From Thraustochytrium sp. TN22 (lineage: Eukaryota; Sar; Bigyra; Thraustochytrida; Thraustochytriidae), in assembly GCA_013306675.1 (NCBI GenBank), contig JABLUY010000303.1, positions 1 to 32,159 on the forward strand: a stretch of DNA of 32,159 nucleotides. Direction: 5' to 3'. Within the stretch, counting starts at the first letter, position 1, and every line of letters starts with the position of its first letter. Both the position numbers and the translations under genes were made by a program. Of the stretch, positions 26,786-32,159 are shown piece by piece. The notes under the pieces were generated by a model, which ran no database searches, was not told the origin of the DNA, and saw nothing but the letters and a program-made list of their open reading frames with translations.

Positions 26786-28860
26786 TTAATAGGCCATCCA
26801 CCCCTTAAGTGTACCACCAAAACGGGCGGAAAATCGAATTATCGAGTCTCGTGCGATGGCTTTCTGCTCGCCTGGGCGTGCGTAGGGAAGCCGACCCGGC
26901 CAGGATTTCGCCCACCAAGTGGCTTAGACGTAGCTGGCGTGGTCGTTGAGAACGAGCGACTTGAGCATGCTGGTGAAGGGCTCGAGCACGGTGTCGAGCA
27001 GACCGGATTAGAGGCGTGCGACGGCGGCGCCACGCGCTGGAGGCGCTAGGGGCTCCCCTGGGAGCTTGCAGACGGCGATTCAGGCGCTGGGCTGCGCTCT
27101 AGGAGGCGGGGCGCCCCACCATGGATGGCTCATCTGCATAGCATGTGAAGGCGGAGACAAGGGCAACGACGAGGCGCGGGACGGCGCGAGCGAGGGCGAC
27201 GACAGCGGTGGCACGCTGCATCATAGAGGCGGGCGCAAACCTGGTGAACAGCCTGGCAAGCGCAAGATCCTGCAGATGCCACCGCGGGCGAAGCGTCATC
27301 GTGGCGCTGCGCTCGAGGCTTCCCAGGCGATCAAGGCAGACGCGGCGCCGAGCGAGGAGCTGGAGGACAAAGCGAAGGAGAGGGGCAAGGAAGATCGTCT
27401 CATCAAGGACATTCCGGACCTTCTTGCAGCCTTTGGGTTTGGAGAGAGCTCTCGCAAGAAGCTGCCCAGCAAGAAGGACCGTGAGGCGGGAGAGCTGCTG
27501 GAGGACGACTCACGGGTGCGAGCGTTGGTCAGCGACGTCTTGGCCGCGACCGTGCGAATGACGGAGCTCATGTATCCTGGAAACACGGGCATGATTCAGA
27601 CGCTTGTTGGCGAGAAGCTCGCTGCGCGCTCTCGTTGGCCCACGTGACGCAACGCGGCAGCGACGGACAGGCGCCTCGGGTGCAGGCCAACAGACTGCCG
27701 CGCGAGTCGATCTCGTGGCGTTTGCTCTTCGCTGTGCTGCCCATGAGATGAACTCCCTCACAACCCGCTCTGGCCACGCCCATATGGAGGAGTACGATCT
27801 CGCAGCGAACACGCCCACAACACCACGGCTGCAAGGCTGGGCCCGACGGCCTCCGAAGGGTAAGCAGTACGGCGTCGACTACGCTAACAAGTATGCGGAG
27901 CAGATCGCTGCAATGTTCAACGAGGGCGTCGTCAACACAACCGCGAAGAAGGGCCCGGCGCAGATGCGTGAGCGGCTCATGGCTGGGAACCTGCCCTACT
28001 CGGTACCAAGCGTTGGCGAAATCCAGACGAAGATCTCGGCCCTCGTCATGGAGGGAAAGAATGCCGGAACTGGGTTGGTGGACGGGAAGAAACCTGCAGG
28101 TGGCCAGCGCGGACGCAAGAGCAACGCACCGGAGGAGGTGCACGCCCTCCTCGCCTCCCTCGTGCTTCGCGGCCCGTCCAAGAAGCGGAAGCCAGGCGGC
28201 GTGGTGACAGAGATCAGGACGAGGTTCGTCGTCCTCGTCGGCGTGAATGGCAAGAGCCTTACAGACCCGCAGCTCAAGAGCGCCTTCAATGCTGCTAGGA
28301 AGAGGCATCAGGTCGCCAACTGAGAGTAAACGCTTGTACTCATGAACGTATCACTTCTCCTAGAGCATGCTCGACGTCCTTGAGGCTTGAAAAGTCACGG
28401 AACTGCGCGCAGTGTGAGCTTTCGCACGTTCCTGCCGCTTGAAGCAGGCCTGACCGCGCCGCATCCCCCCCTGTTGGTCTCCCCCTCCCCGTCGCATCCG
28501 CATCTCATCGCGCGCATCGCCCGGATCGACACTCAACGCTTCCTTCCCGCGCTTCCCAGCCATCAAGAATGGTTCTAGAAGGTGCCCGGGGCCTGCCCGA
28601 GGCTCCCCACGGTCTGGCGTGGCCTGTCGCAGCTCTCCGTCGCCTCCAGCCGCTTCTGCGAGAGGCGACTTTGGAGGCCTCGTTCTCGCCGACCATGCCG
28701 CCGTCGACCGAGGAAGAAGGCGCCAGAGGGCCTCCTCCGTGTCCTCTGCCCCCCGCACGCCCGGATGAGGCGAGACGTTTCGCACAAGAGTCGATGTATG
28801 CCAGGGCGCGCCCGTTCTGAGGCCTGTTTTGGACCACTTGAGGGGTGGATGGCCTATTAA
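26786..28860 (+). mobile_element. Candidate DNA transposon with 26-bp terminal inverted repeats and TTAA ends
   Basis: TTAATAGGCCATCCACCCCT plus 6 bases at 26786-26811 matches the reverse complement of 28835-28860 at 25 of 26 positions. Both ends start with TTAA. The flanks belong to repeat unit U: left part 26594-26785 and right part 28869-29045. In copy A (12594-13080) those parts are only about 100 bases apart, so this segment looks like a 2.1 kb insertion into copy B. Internal DNA holds one broken gene (27066-28323). No transposase catalytic triad is recognisable. The TTAA ends recall piggyBac target sites, but the terminal sequence is not typical. It could instead be two chance-oriented copies of a short repeat. 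Confidence 0.45.
27066..28323 (+). pseudogene. Broken basic-protein gene inside the candidate element
   Basis: Three frames join into one product of roughly 420 codons. The first, 27066-27647, includes KRHRGAALEASQAIKADA, KKDREAGELLEDD and TELMYPGNTGMIQTLVGEKL. A middle piece, about 27635-27751, reads LAHVTQRGSDGQAPRVQANR. The last, 27748-28323, includes YGVDYANKYAEQIAAMFNEG, AKKGPAQMRERL, YSVPSVGEIQTKISALV and GGQRGRKSNAPEE, ending KSAFNAARKRHQVAN. The last part resembles uncharacterised algal/protist repeat-associated proteins with a P-S-x2-EI-x3-I-x-L motif; that is from memory and uncertain. Two frame changes mean decay, introns or sequencing error. It is highly charged and could bind DNA, which is inference. 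Confidence 0.5.
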
Positions 28861-28868
28861 TTCAAAAA

Positions 28869-29045
28869 AGGGTGAACGCCATGGTTGGCGCAGAGTTGGT
28901 CGGAGAACACCTCGTGGATCGATTTTGCCGCTTGCCCTGGAGTCGCCCGAGCCGTACGCGTCACATAAGGCCTCCGACGGGTCGGGCATCCAGACGTCGC
29001 TCTTGTTGATCTTCCGCCAAGCATGGCTCAACAAGTGCCGCCATG
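28869..29045 (+). repeat. Repeat unit U, copy B, right part (FYVE-like start on minus strand)
   Basis: CTGGAGTCGCCCG, GCCTCCGACGGGTCGGGCAT and CTTGTTGATCTT match 12960-13040. On the minus strand it encodes LSHAWRKINKSDVWMPDPSE, then ALCDA. Here the Trp is intact, unlike copy A. The cysteine pairs that should follow in a FYVE finger are absent, so it is a fragment. Minus-strand frames 28360-29247 and 29028-29597 extend across it without other recognisable content. The stretch 28324-28834 to its left, inside the element, shows no gene I can support. Confidence 0.5.
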
Positions 29046-29369
29046 ACCTTTGAAAAGATCTCTGTGCTTGGCGACGCATGCACGCTCCGCCTCGTGACTC
29101 TTCGAGGCCCCGCATGAGATCAGTACCACAATTCCAAGGCCTGGAAGCGGGCGCGCTGGCATGAAGACAGCATGCACTCCTACCTCGACCTTTTCGCGCG
29201 GCAAAATGCGCTCTTCGAACTCTTTTGGCAGCAGCGTTCTTGCGCACTCCCGCACGGGTGATCGCTTATCCACGTCGCCGTCCACCATGCGTCGCCCAGC
29301 GAGTGTGCATCTTCGCCGCTCTCCTGTCAGCTCGCTTGCCGCTCGCGCGACTCTCAGCGCCAGCCTGTT

Positions 29370-30436
29370 CGCTTGCCTGCCTTGTGGCACGACTGGACGA
29401 ACGCGGCTGCGCGCTTCTCCGCGCGCGGGTTGCACGGCGCGTGCTCTCTTTCTCTTGCGCGTGCTTAGCTTGAGCGCGGCACAGCAGGCCACGGGCGGCA
29501 GGGCGCGGGCGTGCGCTCGCTCGAGGCCAGCGCGCGACCTCAGCGAAGGCGTCAAGGAAGAAGCCACGCTGCGGCTCGTGGCCAAGTTCGGCGACAACCG
29601 CGTCCAAGCGGAAGCCGCCTACGCGGGCAAAGATCTCTACGTATTGCTGGGCCAGGACGCGAGGAGTGGTCCACCGAGGACATCGCCGAGCACGTGGTCC
29701 TTTATGCCTCGTGCGCGAGCGGCTTCATCACCGCACCTTCGTGAGCCAGGCGCGGCGTTGGCGCTTCGCAGACCTCGTCGGGGCGCTGCGGAAACGCATG
29801 GACGACCAGAACCCGAGGGAGGTCTTCGTGTGGCTCGACCCCTTCTGCGCCAACCAGCAGCTGCTGACCAACAGGGACCGGCCGGCTCCCGAGACGGCGA
29901 GGCTGCGCGAAAAGAGCCTGGCAGAGTAAGCCTCCACGAGGCTTGGATCTTTTTGGACCGCCGGGACGAGCCCGCGCCGCTGCAGCGCGCATGGTGATGT
30001 ACGGCGCCGTTCACAGCCGCCGTCCCTTTCACGTCATCGACGCACCCAGCCATGAGGAGTGCCTCATCGAGACGCTCGTGGACCAGATCGCCACCATCAT
30101 GGCCCGCAACGCGGACATGCGCATGATCGACGCCGCCGTGAACGACAAACTCCCAGACGGATATACCACGCTGAACGCGGAGGTGCAGGGCCGCCAGCGC
30201 GACTGGCTGACCGGCCATGGAGATTCGCAAGGACAAACTCGGGCCGCGGCATGCTCACGTGTGGCGACCACGCTCTTGAACACTGCCGCGCTGCATTGCA
30301 AGCGCAAGGCATGGAGGACCGCGCTCCCGCTCCTGGAGGAAGCAAAGAGTATATCTACTTGGAGTCGCTCGGCGCGGGCCACGCAAACACGCAGAATCTG
30401 CAGCGATGGCTTCGCCGTTGCCGCGAGAACCTGTAG
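29370..30436 (+). pseudogene. Decayed TIR-like/TPR gene, copy B
   Basis: This is a close relative of the gene at 31586. From 29370 the DNA matches 31305-31517, then jumps to the equivalent of 31779, missing 261 bp that include the start codon. It continues DLSEGVKEEATLRLVAKFGD and GKDLYVLLGQD, then EEWSTEDIAEHVV after a 16-bp deletion. Next come FVSQARRWRFADLVGAL and PREVFVWLDPFCANQQLL, PETARLREKSLAE-stop, WIFLDRRDEPAPLQRAW-stop, YGAVHSRRPFHVIDAPSHEE and CLIETLVDQIATIMARNAD. A TPR-like CKRKAWRTALPLLEEAK closes it. At least four frame changes rule out function. It shows the family order: N-domain, TIR-like domain, TPR. Confidence 0.85.
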
Positions 30437-31518
30437 CTAATGAACGCTTCGCCATCCTTCTCGCTTGGCGCCCGGCGAGCATGTTGGCAGCTGGCCCAAG
30501 CGCCGGGGTGCTCTCGCTTGGCAGCGCCGCCCAGCGTTTTCGCGCCCAAGGCCAAGGTTAGAGGTGCCTGCTTGTGGGACGCCGCGAGGCGCTCGCTGCT
30601 CCAGGTCTGCTTGCACGCCAGCCAAGGCCGTCAGCCCGGCGCACCGAGGCAGCGTCGAGTCCGCGCTGCTGTGGCGCGTCCTTCGGCGCGTTTTAGCTCT
30701 GGCGGCTCGCGTTGGTGCGCGCGAGGCCACGCCTGGCCTGCTTGTGGCCGCGCCAAGTCTGCTTGCTTGCTCGCCAGCAAGGCGCGACCGCGTCAGGCCG
30801 CGCTGCGGCGGCGACCTTTGCTCTCGCAGGCCGCGAGACTCTGCACGCCTTGGCTCGCTTGGCCAGCCAGCCCTGCGCGTGGCACGCCTTCGCGGCCCTG
30901 CGCACGCCGACGCGACGGGCGACTCGTAGCAGCAGCGCGCAGCCCGCAAGCCCACGAGCACGGCCTTTCCAGGCCGGCAGCGCGCAGGGCGGCGGCCTCC
31001 CAACCAAGCTCGAGGGGCTTGCAGCGCGCCGCCGCCGGCGCGGCCGTCTCGCCTCGCCTCGCCTCGCCCCGCCCCGCCCGGCCCCGCCCCGCCCGCCCCG
31101 CCCCGCCCCGCCTCGCCTCGCCTCGCCGCCAAGTCCGAGTCGCTGCCGCTTGTGCTTGCTCGCTGCCAGGACGGTGCACGCGCGCGCGGCCAGCGCTTGG
31201 AGAGCGGCTTGGCCCGTCCGGGCGCGCGTTGACGACGCTCGCGCGCGCGGCTCGCAGAACCGCAAGCCCGCGCGCCGCTCGCGCTCCGGGGCGCCGGGCG
31301 GGCGCGGCTGCGCGCTTCTCCGCGCGCGCGGGCGCGCTCTGCCGCAGGCGGCGAAGCGCGCGCGCCGGCGGAGTCCGGCGGCTTCTTTCTCTTGCACGCG
31401 CTCAGCTTGCACCCGCTGGCTGGCCGCGTACCTCCAGGACGACCCGGAGGACGGACGGGGAGCGCGGCGCGGCGGCCACGGGCGGCAGGGCGCGGGCGTG
31501 CGCTCGATCGAGGCCAGC

Positions 31519-31523
<5 letters not shown>
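30437..31523. other. GC-rich upstream region of the right-edge gene
   Basis: No gene is supported. The long frames on both strands (plus 30712-32118, minus 30437-32113) are Arg/Ala/Pro-rich and come from composition. The part from 31305 to 31520 is duplicated upstream of copy B (about 29400-29530), so it probably includes the promoter or 5' UTR of this gene family. Confidence 0.6.
31048..31127 (+). repeat. CGCCT/CGCCC pentamer array
   Basis: CGCCT units, then CGCCC units, then CGCCT units again. The minus strand is a run of GGGGC blocks with four or more G-tracts, which could form a G-quadruplex, about 460 bases upstream of the right-edge start codon. Confidence 0.85.
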
Positions 31524-31567
<44 letters not shown>

Positions 31568-31580
31568 ACCACCACCACCA
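31524..31580 (+). repeat. (CAG)14 followed by (CAC)n
   Basis: Fourteen perfect CAG triplets occupy 31524-31565, then CCACCACCACCACCA to about 31580. The array ends five bases before the ATG at 31586, so it should be 5' UTR, unless translation begins further upstream in another exon. Confidence 0.95.
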
Positions 31581-31585
31581 GGAAA

Positions 31586-32159
31586 ATGAGGCTGGCGTCG
31601 AGCGTGCGCAGGAGCCTCGGCAGGCTGAGCAGGCGCGGCAGCGGCAAGGGCGAGGCGTACGAGGCCGAGCAGCGGCGCATCGTCGACTACCGCAGCATCA
31701 GCCTGCGCGCGCTGCAGGTGGTGCTCAAGGACGTCGCGGACGGCAGGCTCGCGGAGGACGTCGTGCTGGTCGTGGCGACGCGCGACCTCAGCGAAGGCGT
31801 CGAAAAGGGGGCCACGCTGCGGCTCGTGGCCGAGCTTGGCGACGACCGCGTCCAAGTGAGAGGCGCTTATGTGGGCAAAGATCTCAACGTGTTGCTGGGC
31901 CAGGACGTGGTACTCAAGCCGCGCGAGGAGTGGTCCACCGAGGACATCGCCGAGCACGTGGTCATGCCTCGTGCGCTCCGAATGGACAACGAAGAGGCCT
32001 TCTACCTGAACGCGGTCCCGCCCGCGGCCGTCGGCGAGCGGTTTCAGGGCACCTTCGTGAGCCAGGCGCGGCGCTGCCGCTTCGCGGACCTCGTCGGGGC
32101 GCTGGGGAAACACTTTGACGACCAGAACCCGCGGGAGGTCTTCGTGTGGCTCGACCTCT
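31586..32159 (+). CDS. TIR-like domain protein, 5' part, runs off the window
   Basis: An unbroken frame of 191 codons from ATG 31586 (context AAAATGA) to the last base. Visible order: basic N-terminus MRLASSVRRSLGRLSRRGSG, ISLRALQVVLKDV (38-50), LAEDVVLVVATRDLSEGVE (55-73), GAYVGKDLNVLLGQD (93-107), EEWSTEDIAEHVVMPRA (114-130), FQGTFVSQARRCRFADLVGA (153-172) and PREVFVWLD (182-190). The decayed copies at 29370-30436 and 13087-13968 indicate that NQ, LQRAWC-x-EI and TPR segments should follow beyond the window. The FVSQARR...FADLV...VFVWLD pattern is TIR-like; I infer an intracellular signalling or NTPase-like role. The start is set by the absence of coding homology upstream and by the end of the CAG/CAC repeat. 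There are no frame disruptions, unlike both copies. Confidence 0.8.
   Translation, partial: MRLASSVRRSLGRLSRRGSGKGEAYEAEQRRIVDYRSISLRALQVVLKDVADGRLAEDVVLVVATRDLSEGVEKGATLRLVAELGDDRVQVRGAYVGKDLNVLLGQDVVLKPREEWSTEDIAEHVVMPRALRMDNEEAFYLNAVPPAAVGERFQGTFVSQARRCRFADLVGALGKHFDDQNPREVFVWLDL

Noticed and set aside
26786-28860. Calling the element piggyBac outright because of TTAA
   Set aside because: No DDE/D transposase is visible and the terminal bases are not the usual piggyBac type; TTAA at both ends could be chance.
28360-29247. 295-codon minus frame as a real gene
   Set aside because: It crosses the right inverted repeat. Apart from the short FYVE-like start it has no conserved content.
30437-32113. 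558-codon minus frame and overlapping 468-codon plus frame
   Set aside because: Low-complexity Arg/Ala/Pro sequence plus homopolymers from the CAG and CGCCC repeats. The frame starting at 31586 is the one supported by related copies.
1-32159. tRNA or rRNA genes
   Set aside because: I saw no cloverleaf-like or rRNA-like stretch while reading, though small tRNAs could be missed by eye.

Overview
The window looks like nuclear DNA of a GC-rich single-celled eukaryote. Long uninterrupted coding frames start with signal peptides and carry many N-glycosylation sequons. There is no bacterial operon layout, there are many simple-sequence arrays, and there are decayed pieces of WD40, TPR and reverse-transcriptase genes. 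A GC-rich alga or related protist (stramenopile- or haptophyte-like) is my best guess from the gene families, but the sequence does not settle the lineage.

The main content is an array of four same-strand (minus) paralogous genes of about 1,150 codons: 1525-4971, 5821-9261, 15367-18828 and 19839-23312. Each encodes a secreted, cysteine-rich protein built as two tandem homologous halves. Each half is anchored by a C-x-x-C-x3-GDP-x4-FD-x-S motif that resembles the start of a von Willebrand factor D domain. No transmembrane segment or GPI signal is visible, so an extracellular matrix, mucus or adhesive role is plausible but unproven. A fifth intact gene, 24510-25970 (minus), is a type II membrane GT90/CAP10 family glycosyltransferase.

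The spaces between these genes are a graveyard. At 265-1100 there is a frame-scrambled WD40 propeller. The 6.1 kb spacer between paralogs 2 and 3 holds a reverse-transcriptase fossil (about 11600-12010, catalytic FADD mutated to FAGD), TPR-like remains, a repeated fragment with a FYVE-like start, a decayed 'VWLD...LQRAWC' TIR-like gene, copies of a dispersed repeat, and a 0.7 kb minisatellite. The right end (26.6-32.2 kb) holds a candidate DNA element (26786-28860) bounded by 26-bp inverted repeats beginning TTAA, with a broken gene inside. It also has a second decayed TIR-like/TPR gene (29370-30436) and, running off the edge, an apparently intact member of the same family (31586 to the window end).

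Functional reading: the four secreted paralogs and possibly the glycosyltransferase belong to an extracellular or secretory program. The remaining sequence records repeated duplication, insertion and decay of protein-interaction and mobile genes. The most novel content is the four-gene, twin-GDP secreted family and the candidate TTAA-ended element.
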